Shown here: positions 26,867-35,182 of the stretch, piece after piece
How the letters are laid out: the number at the start of each line of letters is the position of its first letter
Numbering within the stretch: the first letter of the stretch is position 1
Assembly: GCA_934632155.1 (NCBI GenBank)
Contig: CAKTXZ010000011.1
Coordinates: 19,944-83,943, forward strand
DNA length: 64,000 nt
DNA from: an uncultured Clostridia bacterium
GTDB lineage: Bacteria > Bacillota > Clostridia > Christensenellales > Aristaeellaceae
Direction of reading: 5' to 3'
Made by a program: the position numbers and the translations under genes
Notes under the pieces: model-generated
What the model was told of the DNA's origin: nothing
Seen by the model: only the letters and a program-made list of their open reading frames with translations
Databases searched by the model: none

Positions 26867-27199
26867 TCAAAATGCGTTTTTGATATGCCGAAGCCCCGCC
26901 GCGCTGATTTCGATCACATCAAAACGAACGTTTTCCGCGGGATGCGACAGCAAATAATGCTGCGCCGCGGCGCGAAGTCGCCGGCGCTTTTCTGCGCCGA
27001 CGGCGTTTAGCCCCACGCCCATTGTGCCCCGGGGACGCGCTTTTACTTCGACGAACACTATGGCCTGCTGATCTCGGGCGATCAAATCAATTTCGCCGTG
27101 CGGCGCGCGATAACGCTGGGCCAGCACGGCCATGCCCTGCCGACGCAGGTACGCCCTTGCGCGCCATTCGCCCAGCAGCCCCTCCGAAAACGCCGTCAT
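26867..27199 (-). CDS. yraN: YraN family (UPF0102) endonuclease-like protein
   Basis: The 110-residue protein has the restriction-endonuclease-like core: GEWRARAYLRRQGM, HGEIDLIARD (acidic pair) and IVFVEVKARP (E-x-K). Homologues are usually found beside rnhB, as here (ATG overlapping the rnhB stop). The biological role is poorly defined; a nuclease function is inferred from fold. A long upstream extension of the frame lacks homology and overlaps rnhB, so the internal ATG was taken. Confidence 0.9.
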   Translation of the reverse strand: MTAFSEGLLGEWRARAYLRRQGMAVLAQRYRAPHGEIDLIARDQQAIVFVEVKARPRGTMGVGLNAVGAEKRRRLRAAAQHYLLSHPAENVRFDVIEISAAGLRHIKNAF

Positions 27200-27810
27200 A
27201 TGAAATGCCCGATAAAGCTGCGCCGATGCGCCGGGCAGGGGCCGAGCGCGCGCAGCGCGGCGATATGCTCCGGCGTGCCGTAGCCCTTGTGCCGCGCAAA
27301 GCCGTAGCCGGGATATTCCGCGTCCAGCGCGAGCATTTGCCGGTCGCGCGTCACCTTGGCCACAATGCTGGCCGCGGCGATGGCGTAGCACAGCGCGTCG
27401 CCGTGGACGACGCCCCTTTCCTCGCCGGGCAGTCCCAGCCCCTCTAGCGCGTCGATCAGAAAAAGCGCGGCGGGCGCGCCCTGCGCGGCGCGGCGCATGG
27501 CGTTCTTGGTGGCGTTGAGGATGTTGATCTCGTCAATCTCCGCCGCCGTCGCCTGCCCGACGCCCACAAACAGCGCCGTTTGCATGATTTCGTCAAAGAC
27601 CTTTTCGCGCCGCGCGGGCGAGAGCCTTTTGCTGTCGTCCACCCACGGCAGCAGCGGCATGGGCGGCATAACGACGCACGCGGCCACCACATTGCCGGCC
27701 AGCGGCCCGCGCCCGGCCTCGTCCATGCCGGCGAACGCAACGCCCCTTTCCCATAGCGGCGCGTCCGTCTGCGTCAAAATGCGCAGCCTTTCCTCACGCT
27801 TCGCCGTCAT
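27196..27810 (-). CDS. rnhB: Ribonuclease HII
   Basis: This enzyme cleaves RNA in RNA-DNA hybrids and single ribonucleotides in DNA. The 204-residue protein shows the metal-binding residues in GMDEAGRGPLAG (Asp-Glu), an Asp in LFLIDALEG, and GDALCYAIAAASIVAKVTRD. The ending ARHKGYGTPEHIAAL is diagnostic. The start overlaps the rbgA 3' end by 17 bases, so the genes rbgA-rnhB-yraN are coupled. Confidence 0.95.
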   Translation of the reverse strand: MTAKREERLRILTQTDAPLWERGVAFAGMDEAGRGPLAGNVVAACVVMPPMPLLPWVDDSKRLSPARREKVFDEIMQTALFVGVGQATAAEIDEINILNATKNAMRRAAQGAPAALFLIDALEGLGLPGEERGVVHGDALCYAIAAASIVAKVTRDRQMLALDAEYPGYGFARHKGYGTPEHIAALRALGPCPAHRRSFIGHFI

Positions 27811-28657
27811 CTGTCTGCTCCTTTTGCGGCGCTTCAAGGGTGATGCGCCCCAGCTTGCCGCCGCGGAATTCGTCCAGCACCACCTTACAGGCGCGCTCGG
27901 TATCATAGACGCCGCCCTTCATCAGGAAGCCGCGGCCGCGGCAAACCTCGTCCAGCAGCGCAGGGCCGCGCAGGGAAAGATCGCGCAGCTTGAAGCGCTC
28001 CTGCACCTGCGCCGGGGCCGCGGCGATCATATCCTCCAGCAGCTGAATCGCCAGCTGCGCCGTGTCCAGCACCTCGTCCCGGATGGCGGCGATATACGCC
28101 AGCCGCCGCGCGGCCAGCGGGTCGTCCAGCCGCGGCCAAAGCAGCCCCGGCGTGTCCATCAATTCCAGATAAGGCGATACCTTCACCCATTGATTGGCGC
28201 GCGTTACGCCCGGCATGTCGCCCACCTTGGCCACCGCGCCGCCGTGCAGGCGGTTAATCAGCGTGGATTTGCCGACGTTCGGCACGCCAATGACCATCGC
28301 CCGCACCGTTTTGCGAATGCCGCGCTGCGCCGCGCGCTCCACCGCTTCCCTGGCCGCGCGGTCGATCATGGAAAGCGCCTGCTTCGCCTGACGATTCATA
28401 TCCAGCGCGGCGCACGCGTCGCCCTGCGCGCGAAAAAGGGAAAGCCACCGCTCGGTTAGCTTCGGGTCGGCCAGATCGCTTTTTCCAAGCAGCAAAATGC
28501 GCTGCTTGCGCGCCGTCAGGCGGCGCAGATCGGGGTTGCGGCTGGATCGCGGCAGCCGCGCGTCGCATAATTCGACGACCACGTCCACCCGGGAAAGCTG
28601 TTCCGCCAGCGTGCGCTTAGCGCGCGCCATGTGGCCGGGATACCAGTTGATGTCCAT
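27794..28657 (-). CDS. rbgA: Ribosome biogenesis GTPase RbgA/YlqF
   Basis: This circularly permuted GTPase is needed for late 50S assembly. The 287-residue protein starts DINWYPGHMARAKR, then has the G4 region, G1 GVPNVGKSTLINRL, G3 DTPGLLWPR and a C-terminal helical domain. An oddity is the G4 motif: normally NKxD, it reads GKSD here (LLLGKSDLAD), so the Asn that recognises guanine is Gly. The start ATG has GGAAAGG about 10 bases upstream; an upstream extension in the same frame is not conserved. Confidence 0.92.
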   Translation of the reverse strand: MDINWYPGHMARAKRTLAEQLSRVDVVVELCDARLPRSSRNPDLRRLTARKQRILLLGKSDLADPKLTERWLSLFRAQGDACAALDMNRQAKQALSMIDRAAREAVERAAQRGIRKTVRAMVIGVPNVGKSTLINRLHGGAVAKVGDMPGVTRANQWVKVSPYLELMDTPGLLWPRLDDPLAARRLAYIAAIRDEVLDTAQLAIQLLEDMIAAAPAQVQERFKLRDLSLRGPALLDEVCRGRGFLMKGGVYDTERACKVVLDEFRGGKLGRITLEAPQKEQTDDGEA

Positions 28658-28713
28658 GCAGACAATACCTTTCCAGAAAATGTAATCAAAGGAAGGAACT
28701 ACGTTCTTCTTAA

Positions 28714-28742
28714 GTAATATCACTTTTGACGGAAAAATGCAA
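28714..28742 (-). promoter_or_regulatory. Probable promoter of rbgA-rnhB-yraN
   Basis: On the minus strand TTGCAT and TATTAC are 17 bases apart, 57-85 bases upstream of the rbgA start. The same intergenic stretch must hold the divergent promoter for the sugar nucleotidyltransferase; a TATAAT at 28813-28818 is present on the plus strand but without a good -35. Confidence 0.45.
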
Positions 28743-28851
28743 CCCCCTAATCTGCCTGTTTACAAACGCTTCACATCATTCGCGCGGACGGATAGCGCGC
28801 CGCAGGGCTGCATATAATAGGACAAGCATTGAAGGATAAAGGAGAGATGAT

Positions 28852-31137
28852 ATGGCACTCAAGGCGATTATCATGGCGGGCGGAGAGGGCGTTCGCCTGC
28901 AGCCGTTGACGGTCGAAATGCCAAAGCCCCTGGCGCCGCTTGCCGGGGAGCCGGTAATGGGGTACGCGCTGAAGCTGCTGGCGCGGCACGGCGTGAGCGA
29001 CGTAGGCGCGACGCTGTGGTATCAGCCCAAGCGTATCCGCGCGGCCTTTGGCAGGGGGGAGGGCTACGGCGTGCGCCTGCGCTATTATGAGGAAACGACG
29101 CCGCTGGGCACGGCGGGCAGCGTGCGCATGGCCAAGGAGCAGCTGCGGGATACCTTTCTTGTGCTTTCCGGCGACGGGCTGACGGACTGTGATTTGACGG
29201 CGGCCGTGCGCTTTCACCGTGAAAAGGGCGCGCTGGCTACGCTGGTGCTCAAGTGCGTGCATGTGCCGCTGCCCTACGGCGTGGTGCTCAGGGACGCGGA
29301 GGGGCGCATCACCCGCTTTATCGAGAAGCCGACGTGGAGCCGCGTTTTCAGCGATCTGGTGAACACCGGCATTTATATTCTGGAGCCCGAAATTTTTGAT
29401 TTTATTCCTGATTCCGGCGCGCCAGATTTCGGACGCGATCTTTTTCCCGCGCTTTTGCGGGCGGGAAAGGCGCTTTACGGCTACGAAACGGATGGATATT
29501 GGTGCGACGTAGGGGATTTGCGCGCTTATCTGGCCGCGCAGCAGGATCTGCTGGCGGGACGCGTGGATTTTGCAATCTCACGCGGCGCGCATGCCGAAGC
29601 GCAGGTGGACGCGCGCGCGTCGGTCAGCGGCTTTTCGTGGATTGGCCGGGGCGCGGTGATCGGCCCGGGCGCTGTGGTGGAAAACAGCGTGATCGGCGAA
29701 AACTGCGTGGTGGGCCCGGGCGCTGTGGTGGAAAACGCCTGCCTGTGGAGCCGCGCAGCCGTGATGGCGAAGGCGCGGGCGCAGGGGTGCGTGCTGTGCG
29801 CAGGCGCGGTGGCGAAGCCGCAGGCGATTGTGGCGACGGGGTGCGCGCTGGGCAACGGCGCGGTGGCGGGCACGGGCGCGCGGCTGCTGCCGGGCGTGAG
29901 GGTATGGCCGCATCTGAAAATCGCGCCCGGCGCGACACTGAACCATACGCTGACCGACGGGGATTATACCGCGCCCGTCTGGACGGATCGCGGCGCGGCA
30001 TGGGAAGCGCCCGAGGACGTCTGCGCGCTGTGCGGCGCCTTCGCCCGGCAGCTGAAAAACCGGCAGGCGCTGGTGGCCGGTCAGGGAAACGCGGCGCTGG
30101 AGGCGCTTGTCGACGGTGCGCTGGCGGCCGCCGGGGTACGGGTTTTGCACGCGGGCGATATGCCGCTGCCCGTGCTGCAGTATCTTACGGGCGCGCTGCG
30201 CTGCGGCGGCGCGGTATATGCCGGGGAGCAGCTCACGTTTCTGGATGAAACGGGCGGGCAGCTTTCCGCCCAAAAAGCGGGCGCAATGGACGCATGCGTT
30301 CTGCGGCGCGATATGCCGCCCGCTTTCCTGACGCCGGGACGCATCATTCGCTTTGACGGCGGCGAGGAAATCTATTTGGCGGCGGTAACGGCACAGGCGT
30401 CGCCTCGGCCGCTGTGGTCGCCGGTGGCGGTGCTGTGCGATCACCCTGCGGTTCAGCGGCTGATGCGCGAAGGGCTGCGGCGGATTCAGGCCAAGGAGAC
30501 GCGCTTTGACGCGGCGGGCGCAAGGCAGCTGCGCGAGCAGGAAACGGGCATATGCATCGATGCGGCGGGCGAGCGGGCAGGCGCGTTTTGCGGCGGCTGT
30601 ACGCCTGCGCGCGAACAGATTACGCTGCTGCTGTTGTCGGTTTGCTTCAAGCGCCAAGGGCTTTTATTTGATCTTCCCGGCGTGCCCCGCGCTGCGGCGC
30701 GTATTGCGCCCCTGCGTCAGGCGGATGAAAGCGCGGCCTGCCTTGCGCAGCAGGCGCTTATGCGCGACGGAGTCATGCAGGCGCTGTGGCTTTGCGACGC
30801 GCTTAAGACCGGCAGGCTGAGCGACCTGATCGCGGCGCTGCCGGAAACGCATATTGTCGAGCGCGATTTTGCCTGCGCGCCGCGGGATAAGGGCAGAATT
30901 CTGCATACGCTGTGCGACAGCGTGTCTCTGCCGCATACGCTGGGCGACGGAATGCGCGTGGAGCATTCAAAGGGCGTTGCGACGATTGTGCCCGACGCGC
31001 ACAGGAATATGGTGCGCGTCAGCGGCGAGGCCGTCAACGCGGAGTTTGCGCAGGAGCTGTGCGACTTTTATCTGGATCGAATGCGTCGGATCGTCGGGAA
31101 CGACGAGCCGATGAAAAACAATGCGCAGTGGGGTTGA
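28852..31137 (+). CDS. Sugar nucleotidyltransferase fused to degenerate phosphohexomutase
   Basis: This 761-residue protein has three parts. Residues about 1-235 are a nucleotidyltransferase (IIMAGGEGVRLQPLT, the MPKPLAPL lysine, LSGDGLTD and FIEKPTW), most like mannose-1-phosphate guanylyltransferase or glucose-1-phosphate transferases. Residues about 245-365 are a left-handed beta-helix of hexapeptide repeats (for example VIGPGAVVENSVIGENC). The rest aligns in layout with phosphomannomutase, but the TASHNP catalytic-serine loop and the DxDxDR metal loop are not recognisable (the latter reads IDAAGERAG). It is therefore probably a pseudo-mutase domain. Whether it makes GDP-mannose or another NDP-sugar cannot be decided. 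Its TGA stop lies inside the -35 box of the 6S RNA promoter. Confidence 0.82.
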   Translation: MALKAIIMAGGEGVRLQPLTVEMPKPLAPLAGEPVMGYALKLLARHGVSDVGATLWYQPKRIRAAFGRGEGYGVRLRYYEETTPLGTAGSVRMAKEQLRDTFLVLSGDGLTDCDLTAAVRFHREKGALATLVLKCVHVPLPYGVVLRDAEGRITRFIEKPTWSRVFSDLVNTGIYILEPEIFDFIPDSGAPDFGRDLFPALLRAGKALYGYETDGYWCDVGDLRAYLAAQQDLLAGRVDFAISRGAHAEAQVDARASVSGFSWIGRGAVIGPGAVVENSVIGENCVVGPGAVVENACLWSRAAVMAKARAQGCVLCAGAVAKPQAIVATGCALGNGAVAGTGARLLPGVRVWPHLKIAPGATLNHTLTDGDYTAPVWTDRGAAWEAPEDVCALCGAFARQLKNRQALVAGQGNAALEALVDGALAAAGVRVLHAGDMPLPVLQYLTGALRCGGAVYAGEQLTFLDETGGQLSAQKAGAMDACVLRRDMPPAFLTPGRIIRFDGGEEIYLAAVTAQASPRPLWSPVAVLCDHPAVQRLMREGLRRIQAKETRFDAAGARQLREQETGICIDAAGERAGAFCGGCTPAREQITLLLLSVCFKRQGLLFDLPGVPRAAARIAPLRQADESAACLAQQALMRDGVMQALWLCDALKTGRLSDLIAALPETHIVERDFACAPRDKGRILHTLCDSVSLPHTLGDGMRVEHSKGVATIVPDAHRNMVRVSGEAVNAEFAQELCDFYLDRMRRIVGNDEPMKNNAQWG

Positions 31138-31162
31138 CAAGCGCCGCCGCACGACCTATAAT
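31134..31162 (+). promoter_or_regulatory. Consensus promoter of the 6S RNA gene
   Basis: TTGACA and TATAAT are both perfect and separated by 17 bases. The TGA stop of the upstream gene is contained in the -35 hexamer. Transcription should begin at about 31169, just before the RNA's closing stem. Confidence 0.85.
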
Positions 31163-31168
31163 AAACAC

Positions 31169-31372
31169 AGTGAAATGATCCTGAGGTGTGCGTCAGCTTT
31201 CCGTTTTTACCCACATTTCACAAAACGGAGCTCGCGTCGGACGGACGATGTCATGCCCCCGTGCTTTTGGGCATGCTAGGGGACGGCAGAAAACGGCTGC
31301 AGAGCACCGGCCTGCTTAACATAGCGGGTGAAAAAATGGAGGGCAACGGCACTTTGGGGCATTTTCGTTCGC
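31169..31372 (+). ncRNA. ssrS: 6S RNA (SsrS) candidate
   Basis: No long reading frame lies here, but the transcript predicted from the promoter folds into a long rod. The 5' arm at 31172-31189 (GAAATGaTCCTGAGGTGT) pairs with the 3' arm at 31349-31365 (GCACTTTGGGGCATTTT) over about 16 bp, with one bulged A and some G-U pairs. The 5' CTGAGGTGTGCGTCAGC block resembles the CTGAGATGTTCGCAAGC block of E. coli 6S RNA. Length (about 200 nt), strong housekeeping promoter and closing stem all fit 6S RNA, which sequesters sigma-70-type RNA polymerase. It does not show signatures of RNase P, tmRNA or SRP RNA. The ends are approximate. Confidence 0.7.
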
Positions 31373-31386
31373 CGTAAGGCGGTGAA

Positions 31387-31419
31387 GGCGGCTCGCTGAA
31401 AGCGGGCGGCTTTTTCTTT
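31387..31419 (+). terminator. Intrinsic terminator of the 6S RNA transcript
   Basis: GCGGCTCGCT and AGCGGGCGGC form a stem with a GAA loop (one mismatch, one G-U), followed by TTTTTCTTT. This is about 20 bases past the 6S RNA closing stem, suggesting a short trimmed 3' tail. Confidence 0.7.
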
Positions 31420-31900
31420 GCGGTACAGACGGCGCTTGCTCGAAGGCAGGCCGATTTTTCTATGGCGGAAAACAATCAACGGCAAACAATTGAAAACCTT
31501 TCATTCTGCGCAAATTCAGCTCACTTTGGAAAATTGATCTCAGAAAAGAGCCGGAACGAGACCTTCACGTACCCAAATGGCGAGGAACATAAGCACTTCC
31601 TGCCTTTTTCGGTTTATGGATGTCCTCAACAATGAGAAAAATTGCTTTTCCATTGCGCCGCACCGCCCCTTGCGACGACGTGCGCGGGTTACCGCCGCCG
31701 GGGCGTTGCCTGTATACGGTTAGCATCGTCGCTTGAAACATCATTTTCCGTCCTGCAGGGCTTCCGCTGCGCGGCCTATCCGTCCTCAAGCCGGCATGGC
31801 GCTTTATTGCCGCTTCGGCCCCGCACGGGGCGAACGGCTGCAGGAGGCGGCGAAGGGCGACGCCTGATTTCGGTTCCGCAGGGGAAATTTGCAAAAAATG
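31420..31900. other. Intergenic stretch without a supported gene
   Basis: Between the 6S RNA terminator and the tRNA-Ser promoter I see no frame with a ribosome-binding site or recognisable protein motif. A minus-strand frame runs through this stretch and across the tRNA, but its recognisable part is the reverse translation of tRNA-Ser. The part around 31610-31870 is GC-rich and may be decayed coding DNA, but nothing identifiable remains. Confidence 0.6.
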
Positions 31901-31901
31901 C

Positions 31902-31930
31902 TTGACGGAAGCATTCGCGTGTGTTATAGT
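31902..31930 (+). promoter_or_regulatory. Promoter of tRNA-Ser
   Basis: TTGACG and TATAGT are separated by 17 bases, 33 bases before the mature tRNA 5' end. Confidence 0.75.
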
Positions 31931-31962
31931 AAATGCCGTTGACGAGCGAGCCTTGTCGCGAT

Positions 31963-32054
31963 GGAGAAGTCGCCTAGCTTGGTCGAGGGCGCACGACTGG
32001 AAATCGTGTAACGGGTAAAACCGTTCGAGAGTTCGAATCTCTCCTTCTCCGCCA
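31963..32054 (+). tRNA. tRNA-Ser (anticodon GGA)
   Basis: The 92-base cloverleaf includes encoded CCA. The acceptor stem is GGAGAAG/CTTCTCC with G discriminator. The anticodon stem CACGA/TCGTG holds the loop CTGGAAA, giving anticodon GGA. A long class II variable arm follows, and the T-arm contains GTTCGAATC. It reads UCC and UCU codons. Confidence 0.96.
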
Positions 32055-32057
32055 ACT

Positions 32058-32097
32058 AAGTCCTCATGTTTTGATACAAAGCATGAGGACTTCTTTT
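32058..32097 (+). terminator. Intrinsic terminator of tRNA-Ser
   Basis: A perfect 11-bp stem (AAGTCCTCATG with CATGAGGACTT) is followed by CTTTTT directly after the tRNA. Confidence 0.92.
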
Positions 32098-32377
32098 TGC
32101 ATTTTTTATAGACTGATAAAACGCTTAAATTCAGACCATATTCACAAAATACGGACTGTAGACGCAAGAAACGGACTGCTCGGCGGCATTTTATCAGATG
32201 AGTGTTTCCGCTCTCCGCCCCTTTTTAGTCTACTCATGACTGCTTTTCGGGGTCGAAATCAGAGATTTATCATGGAATGCACCCTGCGTTGGACGGTAGC
32301 AGGGTATCGTCCACAATGTGAGGTTCCGTCCAAAGTATCGCGAAATAGTGTTTTCGGTATTGTACGAATCAAACCGA
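32098..32377. other. AT-richer intergenic stretch at the left edge of the accessory region
   Basis: No gene is supported between the tRNA-Ser terminator and the 3' end of the AraC-family gene. Base composition is visibly more AT-rich than on either side. This is a plausible insertion boundary next to a tRNA, but I found no copy of the tRNA-Ser 3' end further right that would serve as a second attachment site. Confidence 0.5.
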
Positions 32378-33571
32378 TTATTGGCGCCTTTCCCGATATT
32401 CGCTGGGCGTGCTGCCGACATAGGCTTTGAATACCCTCGAAAAATGGCTGGCGGAGGAAAAGCCGAGGTACGAACCAATAGCGGTCAGCGACTTATCCGA
32501 ATAGCGGAGGAGGCGTTTTGCTTCCTCCGTTTTTTCTTTCAGAATGAAGTCGGTCAGACTCTCGCCCGTCTCTTCCTTGAATTTCCGGGAGAGATAGGAG
32601 CGGTTCAGGAACAATTTCTCCGCCATTTTCTCGACTGTGATCGGCTCCGACAGGTGGCGCTGAATGTAGTTTGCCACATCCACGGTGAGCTTCGTGGGGT
32701 GCTTGCCCAGATGCAGCCGCTCCACCCGTTCCGTGTAGTCCAAGATCATCCGATATTGCAGGTTCATGATCTCCGCCGGTGAGGGCAGCAGTTCGCACTG
32801 CTGGATATAGGAGTCGCTGTGTGAAAAGGCGTCGTCCACGTCCATGCCGCCCCGAATGGCGGCGCGGGAAACCAGCGTCACGGTCACGATAAAGGTGTTT
32901 TTCCTCTGCCGGAGCTGCTCCTTTGCCAACACGCCGCCCCGAATGGCAGGTGCGCGGCTGACCCATTCCTTTAACGCCGCTGTATCGCCCTTGCGAACCA
33001 TGCGCAGCAGCGCCTGCTCCTGAGAGAGCGTATTGTGCAGGCTCTGGGCCTCATCCACTTTTATTGACAGCTTCCGCGCCGCCTGCTTCCTGCCTTGATC
33101 TGCAAGCAGCTTTTCCTGATCCGCATCGTAGATGGCGATGTCCTTCAAGGACAGCGTTTCCCCATTCATAACATGGTTCATCGTACACAGCATTTGCAGA
33201 ATGCTTTCAAAGGGCATTCGCACGATGCTTTTCATGCCTGTGATAAAGTCCTCTGTATCGTCTGCGGTCACATCTGCCCGGAAAGCCAGCTCCCGTAGCT
33301 CCTGATCCGTTTCCGTGATCTGACGGGTGGGGCCAATTACGATTTTCGTCTGGCCGGAATTGACGATCCCGTAGTAATGGAAATGCGGCGTTGTAACATA
33401 CCCCACATGGGCATTTACCGCAAAAATCCGATCCCGGTAAATGGTCATAGGATCACGGGGCAGGTAAGCCTGCGAATAATAAAATGTCAGGTTTTCTCCC
33501 TCGAAGATCCGGACGGGAACGCCGGAGAGATTTCCGATGGTTGTGCAAAGATAGGGCAAATCGATCTGCAT
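32378..33571 (-). CDS. AraC-family transcriptional regulator of the rhamnoside locus
   Basis: The 397-residue regulator has a C-terminal AraC-type double helix-turn-helix from about residue 295. Its first helix-turn-helix is TVEKMAEKLFLNRSYLSRKF, and its second ends in IGSYLGFSSASHFSRVFKAY. The N-terminal part (about 1-280) has no clear cupin motif and resembles the large sensor regions of Clostridia AraC regulators found beside glycosidase genes. It is divergent from the sugar symporter and glycosidases, which it probably activates in response to a sugar ligand. The start ATG has GGAG 11 bases upstream. Confidence 0.85.
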   Translation of the reverse strand: MQIDLPYLCTTIGNLSGVPVRIFEGENLTFYYSQAYLPRDPMTIYRDRIFAVNAHVGYVTTPHFHYYGIVNSGQTKIVIGPTRQITETDQELRELAFRADVTADDTEDFITGMKSIVRMPFESILQMLCTMNHVMNGETLSLKDIAIYDADQEKLLADQGRKQAARKLSIKVDEAQSLHNTLSQEQALLRMVRKGDTAALKEWVSRAPAIRGGVLAKEQLRQRKNTFIVTVTLVSRAAIRGGMDVDDAFSHSDSYIQQCELLPSPAEIMNLQYRMILDYTERVERLHLGKHPTKLTVDVANYIQRHLSEPITVEKMAEKLFLNRSYLSRKFKEETGESLTDFILKEKTEEAKRLLRYSDKSLTAIGSYLGFSSASHFSRVFKAYVGSTPSEYRERRQ

Positions 33572-33597
33572 CCAGTTTTCAGCTCCTTTTGGTCACA

Positions 33598-33626
33598 ATT
33601 ATACCGCAAAGGTAACGAAAGTGCAA
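33598..33626 (-). promoter_or_regulatory. Promoter of the AraC-family regulator
   Basis: On the minus strand TTGCAC and TATAAT are separated by 17 bases, placing transcription start about 20 bases before the regulator's ATG. Confidence 0.7.
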
Positions 33627-33645
33627 GCGAAAAGAGATGCGCCCG

Positions 33646-33654
33646 TGCTATACT
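33646..33654 (+). promoter_or_regulatory. Extended -10 promoter of the sugar-utilisation genes
   Basis: TGCTATACT is an extended -10 element about 70 bases before the symporter start. No good -35 is visible, which is what one expects of an AraC-activated promoter. It lies within 30 bases of the divergent regulator promoter. Confidence 0.45.
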
Positions 33655-33724
33655 TACAAATAGGAATGCTGGAGCAGCAGACGATTCGTTGAATTGTATC
33701 CGGCAAAATTGGGAGGAAGCACAC

Positions 33725-35182
33725 ATGAAAAAGGGAACGCTCTTCGACCGCAAAGCATTTCAAAGCCGAGTCCATACGGAGGAGGTGGGCCGCAGGGAAA
33801 AGTGGCTGGGGTATCTGCTTGGCCCTGCCGGCGCACTGCTGCTCAACGCGGTGCTCGCCACCTATCTGAACGTCTACTACACGGACGTGCTGAAGCTGAC
33901 CCATGTCTGGGGCGGCGCATTTCTGGTGGTATTCCCTATTATTTCGAAAATCATTGACGCCATCACCAACGTGGTTATGGGCTACATCATCGACCGCACC
34001 CACACCTCAGCGGGTAAGGCAAGGCCTTGGCTGCTGCTGTCTGCACCGCTTCTGACAATTACGGGAATTCTGCTGTTTACCGTGCCCGGCGGCTCTGAGA
34101 CCGTGCAGGTCGTCTGGGTCATGGTCAGCTACAACCTGTTCTATTCCTTCGCTTATACCATCTTCAATATGAGCCACAACCTGATGGTGCCGCTGTCCAC
34201 CCGCAATATCACGGAGCGGGGCAGTCTGTCGGTCTTCAATCAGATCGCCACCATCATGATGAGCGGCATTCTGGTGGCACTGGTATTCCCCATGGTCATC
34301 ATGCCGGTTATCGGTGTAGATCAGGGCAAATGGATCGGACTCATGAGCGTGTTATCCATTCTGGCGCTGCCGCTGACACTGCTGGAATATTATTTCACCA
34401 AGGAGCGCGTTACCCTTGAGGAGCGGAGTGCGGGCATAGAAAAGGCAGTTCCCTTTGCACGGCAGCTCAAGGCGATTTTTACCGATAAATACATGCTGCT
34501 GATCTATGCGTATTTTCTCATCTACACCGCCGGAACTTCCATCAAAAATATCAGCCTTGTCTACTTCTGCAATTATGTTCTCGGAACTTACAACGATGGC
34601 ATCACGCAGACACTGATTTCCGTCATCGGCGGCATCCCCATGGGCATCGGCATTTTTTCCGTGTGGCCGCTGGCAAAGAAATTCGGCAAGCGGAACGTGA
34701 CGCTGGCGGGCTTCATCCTCTATGCCATTGGCGGCGCCATCTGCTGGGCGTTCCCCACAAATATGACCGTCATGCTGATCGGTCAGTTCATCAAGAATAT
34801 CGGCGGGTTGCCGTGCGCCTATGTGTTCATGGCGCTGTTTGCGGACGTGCTGGACCATCTCGAGTGGAAGACCGGCTTCCGCTCGGACGGCGTGGCCATG
34901 AGCGTGTATAACATCATTGCCGTCGCCATAGTGGGCATCTGCACCGGCGTGTTCAACGGCATGCTGGGACGCGCGGGCTATGCGGCGCCCGAAATCGTGA
35001 ACGGCGTGACCGTCGCCGCGGCGCAGACCGCTGCCGTAAAGGGAGCCATCACTTTCGGCTTTGTTGGGCTGGAAGCAATCACAGGCATTATTTTGGCGGT
35101 ATTGCTGATCTTCCTGAATGTTGAAAAGACCATTGACAAGGAGCAGGCGGAGATTAAGGCTCGCCGGGAGGCAGAAGAATGA
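33725..35182 (+). CDS. GPH-family sugar:cation symporter (MFS)
   Basis: The 485-residue integral membrane protein has about 12 transmembrane helices. Features of the glycoside-pentoside-hexuronide family include the N-terminal LGYLLGPAGALLLNAVLATY, the loop MGYIIDRTHTSAGKARPWLL (family motif D-R-T-x-S-x-G-K-x-R-P) and a strong central cytoplasmic loop. The ATG used has GGAGG with an 8-base spacer. The stop overlaps the rhamnosidase start. It probably imports oligosaccharides or glycosides released for the cytoplasmic glycosidases that follow, since none of those has a signal peptide. Confidence 0.9.
   Translation: MKKGTLFDRKAFQSRVHTEEVGRREKWLGYLLGPAGALLLNAVLATYLNVYYTDVLKLTHVWGGAFLVVFPIISKIIDAITNVVMGYIIDRTHTSAGKARPWLLLSAPLLTITGILLFTVPGGSETVQVVWVMVSYNLFYSFAYTIFNMSHNLMVPLSTRNITERGSLSVFNQIATIMMSGILVALVFPMVIMPVIGVDQGKWIGLMSVLSILALPLTLLEYYFTKERVTLEERSAGIEKAVPFARQLKAIFTDKYMLLIYAYFLIYTAGTSIKNISLVYFCNYVLGTYNDGITQTLISVIGGIPMGIGIFSVWPLAKKFGKRNVTLAGFILYAIGGAICWAFPTNMTVMLIGQFIKNIGGLPCAYVFMALFADVLDHLEWKTGFRSDGVAMSVYNIIAVAIVGICTGVFNGMLGRAGYAAPEIVNGVTVAAAQTAAVKGAITFGFVGLEAITGIILAVLLIFLNVEKTIDKEQAEIKARREAEE

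Noticed and set aside
22930..26883. 1317-codon open frame on the plus strand
   Set aside because: It is the antisense of the glycosyltransferase gene, with biased composition (Arg, Gln, His) and no homology or ribosome-binding site.
31565..32167. 200-codon minus-strand frame over tRNA-Ser
   Set aside because: The part GGEGEIRTLERFYPLHDFQS is the reverse translation of the tRNA-Ser gene, a well-known false protein.
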